From positions 3,720,001 to 3,784,000 of the forward strand of contig NZ_CP016448.1 in the NCBI RefSeq assembly GCF_001713355.1: 64,000 bases of DNA, written 5' to 3'. The position numbers were made by a program, and so were the translations under genes. The DNA is from Methyloversatilis sp. RAC08 (lineage in GTDB: Bacteria > Pseudomonadota > Gammaproteobacteria > Burkholderiales > Rhodocyclaceae). The notes under the pieces are model-generated. The model did no database searches and was not told the DNA's origin. It worked only from the letters and a program-made list of their open reading frames with translations. Positions 1-9,156 of the stretch are shown here, piece after piece (positions within the stretch are counted from its first letter, which is position 1; each line of letters opens with the position of its first letter).

Positions 1-900
1 CGCCTGGCGCTTGAATCGGTGGTCGAGCAGCGGCGCAAGCGCCGCTGGGGGATATTCTTCAAGCTGGTCGGCTTCGCCTACCTGGGGGTACTGCTTTTCG
101 CCCTGGTCGACTGGAGTGCGTTGTTCAGCCAGGCGGAACACCGCAAGCACACCGCGCTGGTCGAACTGAGCGGGGTCATCGCCCCCGGCGCCGAGGCCAG
201 CGCCGAGAGCGTGATGGCATCGCTGCAGTCGGCATTCGAGGACAAGAACACCCAGGGCGTCATCCTGCGCATCAACAGTCCGGGCGGCAGCCCGGTGCAG
301 AGCGGCATCATCAATGACGAAATGAATCGCCTGCGCGCCATGTACCCGAATGTGCCGCTCTATGCGGTGGTCGAGGACATCTGCGCCTCGGGCGGTTACT
401 ACGTTGCCGTCGCTGCGGACCGCATCTATGTAGACAAGGCGAGCATCGTCGGCTCGATCGGCGTGCTGATGGAAGGTTTCGGTTTCACCGGTCTGATGGA
501 CAAGCTCGGCGTGGAGCGCCGGCTGCTGACCGCAGGTGAAAACAAGGGTTTTCTCGATCCGTTTTCGCCGCAGGACGAAGGGCATCGCGTGCACGCCCGG
601 GAACTGCTCGGTGACGTGCATCAGCAGTTCATCGATGTCGTGCGCAAGGGGCGCGGCGAGCGGCTGAAGGAATCGCCCGACATGTTCTCAGGTCTGATGT
701 GGAGCGGCACCCGCAGCATAGAACTCGGGCTGGCCGACGATCTGGGCAGCGTGGAATTCGTTGCGCGCGAGGTCGTCAAGGCGGCAGACATCGTCGATTT
801 CACCCAGCGGCAGAATCTGGCGGAACGTTTCGCCAAGCAGTTCGGCGCCGATGTCGGAGAAAGTGTCGCGGGCGCCTTTTCGCGCATCGGTCTGCGCTGA
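1..900 (+). CDS. sppA: Signal peptide peptidase SppA-like S49 serine protease (5' end outside window)
   Basis: Membrane-anchored S49 peptidase that degrades cleaved signal peptides. The reading frame is open from base 1, so the true start lies upstream. A GTG at 19 is only an internal candidate. A basic stretch is followed by one hydrophobic membrane segment (FKLVGFAYLGVLLFALVDW). The family core follows: INSPGGSP, the Ser region ICASGGYYVA with the likely nucleophile, SIVGSIGV, and GENKGFLDPF with the likely general-base Lys. This is the short, single-domain SppA type (about 300-330 residues), not the 67-kDa E. coli form. The gene ends 29 bases before a convergent rsmI-like gene. Confidence 0.93.
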   Translation, partial: RLALESVVEQRRKRRWGIFFKLVGFAYLGVLLFALVDWSALFSQAEHRKHTALVELSGVIAPGAEASAESVMASLQSAFEDKNTQGVILRINSPGGSPVQSGIINDEMNRLRAMYPNVPLYAVVEDICASGGYYVAVAADRIYVDKASIVGSIGVLMEGFGFTGLMDKLGVERRLLTAGENKGFLDPFSPQDEGHRVHARELLGDVHQQFIDVVRKGRGERLKESPDMFSGLMWSGTRSIELGLADDLGSVEFVAREVVKAADIVDFTQRQNLAERFAKQFGADVGESVAGAFSRIGLR

Positions 901-929
901 AGTTCTCTGCGACCCGGGTCAGCCGCGGG

Positions 930-1658
930 TCAGGTGCCGGCCAGCAGCAGAAAGAGGGTGGGGCGCCGGTCGATGCGTGCCACGTCTGCCGCCTTCCACT
1001 GCGCCACCGTCAGCGTGCGCACGTATTGATCGGGCGCCGTCAGCGCGCTGGCGATGCACAGCAGCGTGTCGCCGCGGCAGTGCGCGCGGAGGGTCTCGAA
1101 CATTTTCAGATTGCGGTAGGGCGTTTCAATGAACAGCTGCGTCTGGCGCAACTGAGCCGACGTCTTTTCGAGGGCGGCCAGTGCGCGCGCGCGCTCCGCG
1201 TCATCCACCGGCAGATAGCCGTGAAACGCAAACGACTGGCCGTTCAACCCGGAGGCCATCAGGCCGAGAAGGATGGATGACGGACCGACCAGCGGTACCA
1301 CTTCGATACCCATGGCGTGTGCAGCGCGTACCACCAATGCGCCGGGGTCGGCCACGCCCGGACAGCCGGCATCCGAGATGACGCCAGCGCTGCGTCCTGC
1401 GCGTACCGGTTCAAGCAGCGCACGCAGCGGAGAGCCGCCGCGCTCGGGGGGCAGTTCGACGATGTCCAGTTCGCGCAGCGGCGTCGGATGTTCCAGTCGC
1501 TTCAATGTCGCCCGCGCGGATTTGGCGCTTTCGACCAGAAAGTAGTCGAGCCGGTGCGCGCACTCGCGCACCGTTGTAGGGGTGTCGGCGTGCCACAAGG
1601 CGCGGCTGTCGAGTGCACTCGGCAACATGTAGAGCACGCCCTGCGGCGGTGCGCTCAT
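930..1658 (-). CDS. RsmI-like SAM-dependent methyltransferase (tetrapyrrole methylase fold)
   Basis: A 242-residue protein of the tetrapyrrole/RsmI methylase superfamily. The motif SDAGCPGVADPGALVV and the following VPLVGPSS match the SAM-binding and substrate-loop signatures of RsmI, which 2'-O-methylates C1402 of 16S rRNA. The N-terminus (GVLYMLPSALD) differs from the usual RsmI GTLYVVATPIGN, and the protein is about 40 residues shorter than RsmI. I therefore read it as the RsmI paralogue seen beside maf in betaproteobacteria, with an unproven target. Its start overlaps the end of maf by 4 bases (ATGA), implying translational coupling. Confidence 0.8.
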   Translation of the reverse strand: MSAPPQGVLYMLPSALDSRALWHADTPTTVRECAHRLDYFLVESAKSARATLKRLEHPTPLRELDIVELPPERGGSPLRALLEPVRAGRSAGVISDAGCPGVADPGALVVRAAHAMGIEVVPLVGPSSILLGLMASGLNGQSFAFHGYLPVDDAERARALAALEKTSAQLRQTQLFIETPYRNLKMFETLRAHCRGDTLLCIASALTAPDQYVRTLTVAQWKAADVARIDRRPTLFLLLAGT

Positions 1659-2245
1659 GGCAGCTGATAACCGATGCGGCGCAGCATCCGGCTCAGCTCG
1701 ATCAGAGGCAGGCCGACCAGTGCAGTCGGATCGTCTCCGCTGAGCCTTTCAAGCAGCGCGATGCCGAGGGACTCGGATTTCGCGGCGCCGGCACAATCGA
1801 CCGGATCGTCAAGCTCGACATAGCGTTCGATTTCCGTTTTCGACAGCGTCCGGAATACGACTTCGGTCGGAACGACTGCTTCATGCAGCGCGCCGCTTCG
1901 CGCATCGATGACACAGAGCGCGGTGTCGAAGGTCACTTTAGAGCCGCTCAGTTCGAGCAACTGGGCGATCGCAGCATCACGCGTGCCGGGCTTGCCGTAG
2001 CGGCGGGTGCCGCACCAGGCGACCTGGTCAGAGCCGATGATGCAGCTGTCCGGATACCGCAGGGCGATCGCCTGTGCCTTGTTCCGGGCAAGCCGCGTGG
2101 CCTGCGTACGCGGCGATTCGTCACCGACGCACGATTCGTCGATGTCCGGCGAGGCAGTCGTGAAAGGCAGGCGCAGGCGCGCCAGCAATTCGCGGCGATA
2201 GCGCGAAGATGAGCCAAGAACGAGCGGAGGCGGGGTGTCGGACAT
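1655..2245 (-). CDS. maf: Maf/YceF-type nucleoside triphosphate pyrophosphatase
   Basis: A 196-residue Maf-family protein, which hydrolyses non-canonical or modified nucleoside triphosphates (the YceF subgroup prefers m7GTP) in the cytoplasm. It shows the N-terminal LGSSSRYRRELL motif, SPDIDES, an IIGSDQVA segment and the late VGLPLIELSRML helix. These together span the whole fold at normal length. It is the first gene of a two-gene reverse-strand operon with the rsmI-like gene. It is divergent from yceD across about 200 bases that contain the yceD promoter. Confidence 0.92.
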   Translation of the reverse strand: MSDTPPPLVLGSSSRYRRELLARLRLPFTTASPDIDESCVGDESPRTQATRLARNKAQAIALRYPDSCIIGSDQVAWCGTRRYGKPGTRDAAIAQLLELSGSKVTFDTALCVIDARSGALHEAVVPTEVVFRTLSKTEIERYVELDDPVDCAGAAKSESLGIALLERLSGDDPTALVGLPLIELSRMLRRIGYQLP

Positions 2246-2280
2246 GGGCGGGACGGGGCGGCGCGTTGTTGCGGAACGCT

Positions 2281-2310
2281 TTGACAGTATTACGTGCCGG
2301 ATAGTATCAT
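2281..2310 (+). promoter_or_regulatory. Sigma-70 promoter for yceD-rpmF-plsX-fab
   Basis: A perfect -35 TTGACA at 2281-2286 is followed, after 18 bases, by TATCAT at 2305-2310. An overlapping TAGTAT lies at 2302-2307. The element sits in the maf/yceD divergent gap. It shows that an in-frame GTG at 2294 cannot be the yceD start, because that codon is inside the promoter. Confidence 0.65.
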
Positions 2311-2449
2311 TTTGGGTTTGATTCTTCGCCCGGATGCGCCCCGCGAGCCCGCCGACAGGTGGGCTGATTACAAGCAGGGTGCGGTAGAGGTACCCGTGAC
2401 AGGCATGGATGAAAGCGACCGGCAGCAGGCGCCCGGGAAAGGTGACGGC

Positions 2450-2941
2450 ATGCCGCGGCAGCTTGACGCAATACAGTTTGCACGAACGTCCGGTGTCCTT
2501 GACGGCTGTACGGATGTTGCGTTGCTTGATCGTGTTGCGCAGGAGTGCTCTGCAGTGCCTGCACGGATAGACTGGTCGATCGTCGGGCAGGTTGATGACG
2601 AAGGTGCATGCTGGCTTGAGCTGGCGCTCGCGGGATCATTGATGCTGCAGTGTCAGCGCTGCCTGGACGACGTGGCGGTCGGTGTGCGCAGCCGTTCGCG
2701 CTTCCGTCTGGTTCCGGCCGGTGAAGACTGGGGTGACCAGGACCTCGATGACGACAGTTATGAGGCGCTTGAGCTGGAAGGGCCGCTGGATGTGCGAACG
2801 CTGATCGAGGACGAAGTTCTGCTGTCGCTGCCCGCCATCGCACTGCACGATCAGTGCAGCCCGCCCGGCATCGATGTCGATGTCGATACGGCCAGGCCGT
2901 CGCCATTTGCCGAATTGGGCAGGTTGAAGCAGGGACAGTAG
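2450..2941 (+). CDS. yceD: YceD/DUF177 protein (23S rRNA accumulation protein family)
   Basis: A 163-residue DUF177 protein. Members sit directly upstream of rpmF throughout the proteobacteria and are linked to 23S rRNA or large-subunit biogenesis. The family's CxxC pair is present in LQCQRCLDD, followed by an acidic region and a C-terminal CSPPG segment. I chose ATG 2450 because GGGAAAGG lies at Shine-Dalgarno distance and the family normally starts just before the conserved FAR block. An ATG at 2405 is the alternative; longer starts would run into the promoter at 2281-2310. Confidence 0.85.
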   Translation: MPRQLDAIQFARTSGVLDGCTDVALLDRVAQECSAVPARIDWSIVGQVDDEGACWLELALAGSLMLQCQRCLDDVAVGVRSRSRFRLVPAGEDWGDQDLDDDSYEALELEGPLDVRTLIEDEVLLSLPAIALHDQCSPPGIDVDVDTARPSPFAELGRLKQGQ

Positions 2942-3102
2942 CAATAGTCGTAGGGGCTGGCGGCTGAGGGCGCCGGTGGTGTGCAACAAGCAGGGTCGGC
3001 GTGTAATGCGCACCCCGAAGGTTCGGCAGTCGCCGAGCGGTCGGGAAAGCAGCGGCGATCCATCACGTTTTATTGATCCGGTTTTCCGGTAGGAGTGGTT
3101 CC

Positions 3103-3282
3103 ATGGCAGTCCAGCAAAACAAGAAGTCCCCGTCGAAGCGCGGCATGCATCGCGCGCACGATTTCCTGACGGCACCGGCGACGGCAGTCGAGTCGACGAC
3201 AGGTGAGGTGCATCTGCGCCACCACATTTCCCCGAGCGGTTTCTATCGCGGCAAGAAGGTGCTCAAGACCAAGGGCGAGTGA
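3103..3282 (+). CDS. rpmF: 50S ribosomal protein L32
   Basis: A 59-residue L32 (bL32) of normal size. It begins [20 protein letters not shown] and ends with the basic [11 protein letters not shown] tail. The start is fixed by AGGAG at 3091-3095. An in-frame upstream ATG at 3073 would add a non-conserved extension and is not used. The placement between yceD and plsX is the classic proteobacterial order that links ribosome synthesis to lipid synthesis. Confidence 0.97.
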   Translation: MAVQQNKKSPSKRGMHRAHDFLTAPATAVESTTGEVHLRHHISPSGFYRGKKVLKTKGE

Positions 3283-3358
3283 TCCCCTGTTTCGACTTTC
3301 CGGCACACAGCCCGATGTCGGCAAGCTTCGGCCATCGTGACTGGACTGGACGCATCGC

Positions 3359-4372
3359 ATGAGCTACACCCTCGCCATTGATTGCATGGGCGGGGACCAC
3401 GGCCCGTCGGTCACTGTACCGGCGGCCGTTTCCTATATCCGTCGCGACCCTGCATGCAGCGTGCTGCTGGTCGGGTTGCAGGACGTTCTGAACGCCGAGT
3501 TGAAGCGCCTGGGTGCCGAAAATGAGCCCAGGCTTTCGGTCGTGCACGCCACCGAAGTGATCGGCATGGACGAGCCGCCGGCGCAGGCCATGCGCGGCAA
3601 GAAGGATTCGTCTATGCGGGTCGCCATCGATCTGGTCAAGTCAGGGCGCGTGCAGGCGGCCGTCTCGGCTGGCAACACCGGCGCACTGATGGCGATCGCG
3701 AAATTCGTGCTGAAAACGCTGCCCGGCATCGACCGTCCGGCCATCGCATCCATACTGCCGACGATGAAGGGACATACCTATGTCCTTGATCTCGGTGCCA
3801 ATGTCGATTGCACATCCGAGCATCTTTTCCAGTTCGGACTGATGGGCGCCATGCTGGTATCGGCGCTCGAATCACGCGAGCGTCCCAGCGTCGGCCTGCT
3901 CAATATCGGCGAAGAGGCGATCAAGGGCAACGATGCGGTCAAGGGCGCAGCCGAACTGCTGCGTGCCAGCGATCTGAACTTCTACGGCAATGTGGAAGGC
4001 AACGACATCTACAAGGGCACGACCGATGTCGTCGTGTGCGATGGCTTTGTCGGCAACGTGGCGCTGAAGACGTCGGAAGGTCTGGCACAGATGATTGCCA
4101 CCTTCCTGCGCGAGGAATTCAGCCGGGGGCCGTTGCGCAAGCTCATGTATCTGGCTGCCCGGCCGGTGATCCAGGCGTTCCGCAACCGGGTTGATCATCG
4201 TCGCTACAATGGCGCCACGCTGCTCGGGCTGCGCGGCGTCGTCGTCAAGAGCCACGGCTCGAGCGATGCTTACGGATTCGAAGAGGCGGTGGCGCGTGCG
4301 GCGGATGCCGTGCGCAACGACCTGATCGCCCGCATTACCCTTTGCATGACACGTACCGAGGTGGCTGCATGA
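3359..4372 (+). CDS. plsX: Phosphate acyltransferase PlsX
   Basis: Converts acyl-ACP and phosphate to acyl-phosphate, the donor for PlsY in phospholipid synthesis; a peripheral membrane enzyme. The 337-residue product starts [16 protein letters not shown] and has [20 protein letters not shown] and [16 protein letters not shown], all strong PlsX signatures at full length. Its stop overlaps the fabH start (ATGA, 4369-4372), so the two are translationally coupled. Confidence 0.97.
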   Translation: MSYTLAIDCMGGDHGPSVTVPAAVSYIRRDPACSVLLVGLQDVLNAELKRLGAENEPRLSVVHATEVIGMDEPPAQAMRGKKDSSMRVAIDLVKSGRVQAAVSAGNTGALMAIAKFVLKTLPGIDRPAIASILPTMKGHTYVLDLGANVDCTSEHLFQFGLMGAMLVSALESRERPSVGLLNIGEEAIKGNDAVKGAAELLRASDLNFYGNVEGNDIYKGTTDVVVCDGFVGNVALKTSEGLAQMIATFLREEFSRGPLRKLMYLAARPVIQAFRNRVDHRRYNGATLLGLRGVVVKSHGSSDAYGFEEAVARAADAVRNDLIARITLCMTRTEVAA

Positions 4373-5331
4373 CCTTCTGCCGTATCACCGGCACCGGCTC
4401 GTACCTGCCGGGATCGCCGGTGTCCAACGACGATCTCGTTGCGCGTGGTATCGAGACGTCGGACGAATGGATTGCCGAACGCACCGGCATCCGGCGTCGT
4501 CACTTCGCTGCTGACGACGAAAAATCCAGCGATCTGGCGCTGCAAGCCTGTCGCAGGGCGCTCGAGGCAGCGGGGCGCCCGGCGCAGGATATCGACTTGA
4601 TCATCGTCGCCACCTCGACGCCGGACCAGGTCTTCCCGAGTACCGCCTGCCTGCTGCAGAACCGACTCGAGAACCGTACCGCAGTCGCATTCGACGTCCA
4701 GGCCGTCTGCGCAGGATTCGTCTACGCGCTGACCATTGCCGAAAAATTCATCCGCTCCGGCTCGCACAAGTGCGCCCTGGTGGTGGGTGCGGAGGTCTTT
4801 TCGCGCATCCTTAACTGGGACGACCGCGGTACCTGTGTGCTGTTCGGCGATGGTGCCGGAGCGGTGGTGCTCGAAGCATCGGACGAGCCGGGCATCCTGT
4901 CGTCGGTGCTGCATGCCGATGGCCATTACCACGACATCCTGTCGGTACCCGGTACGGTGTGCGGCGGCAAGGTGTCCGGTACGCCTCTGCTGCAGATGGA
5001 TGGACAGGCCGTGTTCAAGTTTGCTGTACGCGTCCTGGGCGACACGGCAATCGAGCTGATGGACGCAGCGAAGCTGCCGATGTCCTCTCTTGACTGGCTG
5101 GTGCCGCATCAGGCGAACGTGCGAATTCTTCAATCCACCGCTCGCCGGCTCGATCTGCCGATGGACAAGGTGGTGGTCACCGTTGCCGACCATGGAAACA
5201 CGTCGGCCGCCTCGGTTCCGCTTGCGCTCGACCTGGCGGTGCGCGACGGTCGCATCCGGCGTGGTCAGCTCGTCATGCTGGAAGGCGTCGGCGGTGGTTT
5301 CACCTGGGGCGGTGCGCTGCTTCGCTTCTGA
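4369..5331 (+). CDS. fabH: 3-oxoacyl-ACP synthase III (FabH)
   Basis: Initiates type II fatty-acid synthesis by condensing acetyl-CoA with malonyl-ACP. The 320-residue protein has the complete catalytic triad: Cys114 in [10 protein letters not shown], His247 in VPHQANVR and Asn277 in [10 protein letters not shown] took ATG 4369, which overlaps the plsX stop, rather than the upstream ATG at 4342, because the conserved fold begins immediately ([11 protein letters not shown]). It lies in the fab operon, 13 bases ahead of fabD. Confidence 0.97.
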   Translation: MTFCRITGTGSYLPGSPVSNDDLVARGIETSDEWIAERTGIRRRHFAADDEKSSDLALQACRRALEAAGRPAQDIDLIIVATSTPDQVFPSTACLLQNRLENRTAVAFDVQAVCAGFVYALTIAEKFIRSGSHKCALVVGAEVFSRILNWDDRGTCVLFGDGAGAVVLEASDEPGILSSVLHADGHYHDILSVPGTVCGGKVSGTPLLQMDGQAVFKFAVRVLGDTAIELMDAAKLPMSSLDWLVPHQANVRILQSTARRLDLPMDKVVVTVADHGNTSAASVPLALDLAVRDGRIRRGQLVMLEGVGGGFTWGGALLRF

Positions 5332-5344
5332 AGGTCTTTCGAAC

Positions 5345-6283
5345 ATGCAGAAACTCGCATTCGTATTTCCCGGGCAGGGGTCGCAGTCGGTCGGCATGAT
5401 GGCCGCCTATGGCGACGACCCTGTGCTGCGCAGCACATTCGACGAAGCGTCCGCAGCGCTGGGCGAAGACCTGTGGGCGATGGTGTGCGACGGTCCGGCC
5501 GAACGCCTTGCCCTCACCACCAACACCCAGCCCCTGATGCTGACCGCCGGCGTCGCCGTGTATCGCAGCTGGATGGCACGTACCGGTCGTCGTCCCGACA
5601 TGGTCGCTGGCCACAGCCTGGGCGAATATGCCGCGCTGGTGGCGGCCGGGGTGCTTGAGCTGGCTGACGCGGTGCCGCTGGTCCGTCTGCGCGCCCAGGC
5701 GATGCAGGACGCAGTGCCGGCGGGAACCGGCGCCATGGCTGCTGTACTCGGACTGGATGCGGCCGCGGTACAGGCCTGCTGCGACGATGCCGCGCAGGGG
5801 CAGATCGTCAGTGCGGTCAATTTCAATTCGCCTGAACAGACGGTGATTGCGGGCCATGCCGAGGCAGTGACGCGCGCCATGGCGCTGCTGTCGGAACGTG
5901 GAGCCAAGCGTACGGTGGCGCTTCCCGTCAGCGCGCCATTTCATTGCGCCCTGATGCAGCCGGCCGCAGCACGCCTGGCCGAAGCGCTGCCGAAGGTGGC
6001 GTTTGCCCGCCCGGCGATCACCCTGATCAACAATGTCGACGTTGCCTCGCCCGATGACCCCGATGCCATCCGCGACGCACTGGTGCGTCAGGCCGCAGCG
6101 CCGGTGCGCTGGGTCGAGGTCATCCAGCGCATGGCTGAGCTCGGCGCGGTCACCGTGGCGGAATGCGGGCCGGGCAAGGTACTCGCCGGACTGACCAAGC
6201 GCATCAACCGCGACCTGACCGGCGTGGCGCTGGCTGACGCGGCGGCGCTGGACCAGCTGGCACAACAGATCGGAGCACAGTGA
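5345..6283 (+). CDS. fabD: Malonyl-CoA:ACP transacylase
   Basis: Transfers malonyl from CoA to ACP for chain elongation. The 312-residue protein starts MQKLAFVFPGQGSQ, the invariant FabD opening. It has the nucleophile Ser91 in AGHSLGEYAALVAAG and the catalytic His200 in SAPFHCALM. The frame is open far upstream, but the conserved start and family length (about 310) identify ATG 5345. The stop codon shares bases with the fabG start (TGATG). Confidence 0.97.
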   Translation: MQKLAFVFPGQGSQSVGMMAAYGDDPVLRSTFDEASAALGEDLWAMVCDGPAERLALTTNTQPLMLTAGVAVYRSWMARTGRRPDMVAGHSLGEYAALVAAGVLELADAVPLVRLRAQAMQDAVPAGTGAMAAVLGLDAAAVQACCDDAAQGQIVSAVNFNSPEQTVIAGHAEAVTRAMALLSERGAKRTVALPVSAPFHCALMQPAAARLAEALPKVAFARPAITLINNVDVASPDDPDAIRDALVRQAAAPVRWVEVIQRMAELGAVTVAECGPGKVLAGLTKRINRDLTGVALADAAALDQLAQQIGAQ

Positions 6284-7029
6284 TGGGCGTACTTGACGGA
6301 CAGATAGCGCTGGTCACCGGTGCCAGCCGCGGCATCGGTCGTGCGATCGCGCTGGCCCTGGGCGCGGCAGGCGCGACAGTGGTGGGTACTGCGACGACCG
6401 AGGCCGGTGCGGCGGGCATCCAGCAGGCGCTTGATGGTGCCGGCATCACGGGGCGCGGCATCGTGCTCGATGTCACCCGCAGCGAGGACATCGCTACTGC
6501 GATGTCCGGCATCGAACAGGCGTTCGGTGCCGTCACGGTGCTCGTCAACAACGCCGGCATCACGCGCGACAACCTCGCCATGCGGATGAAGGACGACGAA
6601 TGGCAGGCCGTCATCGACACCAATCTGAAGGCGGTCTTCACGATGTCGCGCGCCGTGATGCGCGGCATGATGAAGGCGCGCAACGGCCGCATCATCAACA
6701 TCACGTCGGTGGTGGGCGAAACCGGAAACCCCGGTCAGGCCAACTACGCCGCCGCCAAGGCCGGCGTGGCCGGCATGAGCATGGCGCTGGCGCGCGAACT
6801 GGGTTCGCGCAACATCACCGTCAATTGCGTGGCGCCGGGTTTCATCGCGACCGACATGACCGATGCGCTGGCGGACACGGCACGCGAGGCCCTGCTGGGC
6901 CAGATACCGCTCGGCCGCCTCGGCACGACGGATGAAGTTGCGGGCGCAGTGGTGTTTCTCGCTTCACCGCAGGCCGCTTACGTGACCGGCAGCACACTGC
7001 ACGTCAACGGCGGCATGTTCATGCATTGA
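6283..7029 (+). CDS. fabG: 3-oxoacyl-ACP reductase (FabG)
   Basis: NADPH-dependent ketoreductase of fatty-acid elongation. The 248-residue short-chain dehydrogenase has TGASRGIG for cofactor binding, NNAG, and the catalytic Ser142, Tyr155 and Lys159 in the YAAAK context. A GTG at 6280 is an alternative start one codon earlier; ATG 6283 overlapping the fabD stop is preferred. The C-terminus (LHVNGGMFMH) is typical. Confidence 0.97.
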   Translation: MGVLDGQIALVTGASRGIGRAIALALGAAGATVVGTATTEAGAAGIQQALDGAGITGRGIVLDVTRSEDIATAMSGIEQAFGAVTVLVNNAGITRDNLAMRMKDDEWQAVIDTNLKAVFTMSRAVMRGMMKARNGRIINITSVVGETGNPGQANYAAAKAGVAGMSMALARELGSRNITVNCVAPGFIATDMTDALADTAREALLGQIPLGRLGTTDEVAGAVVFLASPQAAYVTGSTLHVNGGMFMH

Positions 7030-7116
7030 CGCCAACGCGGTCGGCGGTGTTGCCGGCCGGTCGTTGGCGGCGAAGCGGGGCAGGCTTTCTGTTACACTCG
7101 CGCCACTTTTTTTAGT

Positions 7117-7138
7117 GCCCTGACGGACTCGTCAGGGC
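7117..7138 (+). promoter_or_regulatory. Perfect hairpin in the acpP leader
   Basis: GCCCTGACG at 7117-7125 pairs exactly with CGTCAGGGC at 7130-7138 around a 4-base loop. It lies 23 bases before acpP, between fabG and acpP. It is not followed by a T-run (only TT), so it is a weak terminator candidate. A processing or leader structure that insulates the highly expressed acpP is more likely. The run of seven T at 7107-7113 lies upstream of it. Confidence 0.55.
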
Positions 7139-7161
7139 TTACACAGGGAAGGAGTTTCGCA

Positions 7162-7407
7162 ATGGAAAACATCGAACAACGCGTCAAGAAGATCGTCGCA
7201 GAGCAACTGGGCGTGAACGAGGCCGAAATCAAGAACGAATCGTCGTTCGTCGATGATCTGGGCGCCGATTCGCTCGATACCGTCGAACTGGTGATGGCCC
7301 TCGAAGAAGAATTCGAGTGCGAAATCCCGGACGAAGAAGCGGAAAAGATCACTTCGGTGCAGCAGGCCATCGACTACGTGAATGGCCATCTCGCCGGCAA
7401 GGCCTGA
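7162..7407 (+). CDS. acpP: Acyl carrier protein
   Basis: An 81-residue acidic ACP that carries the growing acyl chain. The 4'-phosphopantetheine attachment site is Ser37 in [14 protein letters not shown] strong AAGGAG precedes the start and a leader hairpin lies just upstream. The holo-ACP synthase that would modify it (acpS) is also in this window at 21435. Confidence 0.98.
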   Translation: MENIEQRVKKIVAEQLGVNEAEIKNESSFVDDLGADSLDTVELVMALEEEFECEIPDEEAEKITSVQQAIDYVNGHLAGKA

Positions 7408-7430
7408 TCGTTCATCGGACGGAGCACGTT

Positions 7431-8669
7431 TTGGCACGTAAAAGAATTGTCGTGACCGGCTTGGGAATCATTTCCCCGGTCGGCAACACCGTAGGGCAAG
7501 CCTGGGAGAACATCCTGGCAGCAAAGTCCGGTATCAGGCGCATCACGCGCTTCGATCCGTCCGAACTGCCGGTACAGATCGCAGGTGAAGTTCGCGATTT
7601 TGACGTCGCCAACTATCTGTCCCCGAAGGAGGCCCGTCGCTTCGATACCTTCATCCATTACGGCATCGCTGCCTCGATGGATGCGATCCGCGACGCCGGG
7701 CTGACCGCATCACCTGACAACGCCGAACGTATCGGCGTCTGCGTGGGTTCGGGCATCGGCGGTCTGCCGATGATCGAGGAAACGCACAACGTCATGCTGG
7801 CAGGCGGGGCGCGCAAGGTGTCACCGTTTTTCGTGCCGGGTTCGATCATCAACATGATCTCCGGCATCATCTCGATCAACTACGGTTTCAAGGGCCCGAA
7901 CTTTGCAACCGTCAGCGCCTGCGCAACCGCCAACCATTCCATCGGTGAAGCGATGCGCATCATCGAGTACGGCGATGCGGACGTAATGATTGCCGGTGGC
8001 GCGGAATCGACCATCTGCCCGCTCGGCGTCGCAGGTTTCGCAGCGGCAAAGGCCTTGTCGGGTCGCAACGACGATCCCGAAGCCGCCAGCCGGCCGTGGG
8101 ACACCGGACGTGACGGTTTTGTGCTTGGCGAAGGTGCAGGCGTGCTCGTGCTCGAGGAGTACGAGCACGCGAAGGCGCGTGGTGCGCGCATCTATTGCGA
8201 ACTGGCCGGTTACGGCATGAGCGCGGACGCCCACCACATCACCGCACCGCGCGAGGATGGTGAAGGTGCAGCGCGCAGCATGAACAATTCGCTGCGCAAT
8301 GCCGGCATCGCAGTCGACGGCATCGACTACATCAACGCTCACGGCACCTCGACGCCGCTTGGCGATATTGCCGAGACGGTAGCCGTGAAACGCTGCTTCG
8401 GCGAGCACGCGAAGAAGCTGTGCGTCAGTTCGACCAAGTCGATGACCGGTCATGCGCTCGGCGCTGCAGCCGGAATCGAGGCGGTGGTGACGGTGCTGGC
8501 CCTGCATCACCAGGTTGCGCCGCCCACCGCAAACCTGCGCGATCAGGATCCGCAGTGCGATCTCGATTATGTGCCGCTGGTGCCGCGCGACTTGCGCATC
8601 CGCGCTGCGATGTCGAATGCGTTCGGCTTCGGCGGGACCAACGCTACGCTGGTGTTCAGCCAGCTGTAG
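7431..8669 (+). CDS. fabF: 3-oxoacyl-ACP synthase II (FabF)
   Basis: Elongating ketosynthase with a 412-residue full-length product. The active residues are Cys164 (SACATANHS), His304 (NAHGTSTPLGD) and His341 (GHALGAAAGIE). The start is TTG 7431: the product then begins MARKRIVVTGLG as in the family, and GGACGGAG lies at the right distance. Upstream ATG codons belong to the acpP region. It is the last clear fab gene of the cluster. Confidence 0.96.
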   Translation: MARKRIVVTGLGIISPVGNTVGQAWENILAAKSGIRRITRFDPSELPVQIAGEVRDFDVANYLSPKEARRFDTFIHYGIAASMDAIRDAGLTASPDNAERIGVCVGSGIGGLPMIEETHNVMLAGGARKVSPFFVPGSIINMISGIISINYGFKGPNFATVSACATANHSIGEAMRIIEYGDADVMIAGGAESTICPLGVAGFAAAKALSGRNDDPEAASRPWDTGRDGFVLGEGAGVLVLEEYEHAKARGARIYCELAGYGMSADAHHITAPREDGEGAARSMNNSLRNAGIAVDGIDYINAHGTSTPLGDIAETVAVKRCFGEHAKKLCVSSTKSMTGHALGAAAGIEAVVTVLALHHQVAPPTANLRDQDPQCDLDYVPLVPRDLRIRAAMSNAFGFGGTNATLVFSQL

Positions 8670-8679
8670 GGCCGTCGTT

Positions 8680-9156
8680 GTGGGCAATGACGGTCCAGCC
8701 GCTTTTGCCCGTATCGAACTTCAGGGGTCGCGTTGCTGCAACGCGGCCCTTTTCGTTTGCGCCGCCTCGCTGATCGTGTCGGTTTTGCTTCGGCCAGCGG
8801 TTGCGCCGGTCGCTGCAGCCGCACTCGCGCTGGCCCTGCTCGCGCGCCGGCGCGCTGCCTGGAAAGTCATTCAGTTGAGCGAAGCGGGACAGATATCGCT
8901 CTGCCGGGCCGACGGATTGATCGCAACAGGTCGCCCCGTGACAGGTCGCGTCGGTCGCTGGTGGGTATCGCTGAGCCTGCGCCCCGATCAGGGCACCGGC
9001 CGCACGCTGATGCTGTTTGGAGACCAGTTCGCCGCTGCCGACGACTTCCGGCGCCTCAGGCGCTGGCTGCGTGCAGCACTTCCTGATGACGCACACGACG
9101 CGGACGCAGGATGGTCGGGCTGGCGATCGCGCTGGTTTCCGGGTAATCGAGACTGA
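8680..9156 (+). CDS. Small membrane protein, YgfX/CptA-like
   Basis: A predicted protein of about 158 residues from GTG 8680. It has two hydrophobic stretches near residues 20-50 ([14 protein letters not shown], then an alanine/leucine-rich segment). A short soluble part follows and ends in LMLFGDQ...FRRLRRWLR. This layout resembles the YgfX/CptA family of inner-membrane proteins, but the match is by eye and weak. The start is uncertain. Its last 101 bases overlap the convergent nadB. No function is assigned. Confidence 0.55.
   Translation: MGNDGPAAFARIELQGSRCCNAALFVCAASLIVSVLLRPAVAPVAAAALALALLARRRAAWKVIQLSEAGQISLCRADGLIATGRPVTGRVGRWWVSLSLRPDQGTGRTLMLFGDQFAAADDFRRLRRWLRAALPDDAHDADAGWSGWRSRWFPGNRD

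Noticed and set aside
2294-2449. Longer yceD start at GTG 2294
   Set aside because: This codon lies between the -35 and -10 elements of the promoter at 2281-2310.
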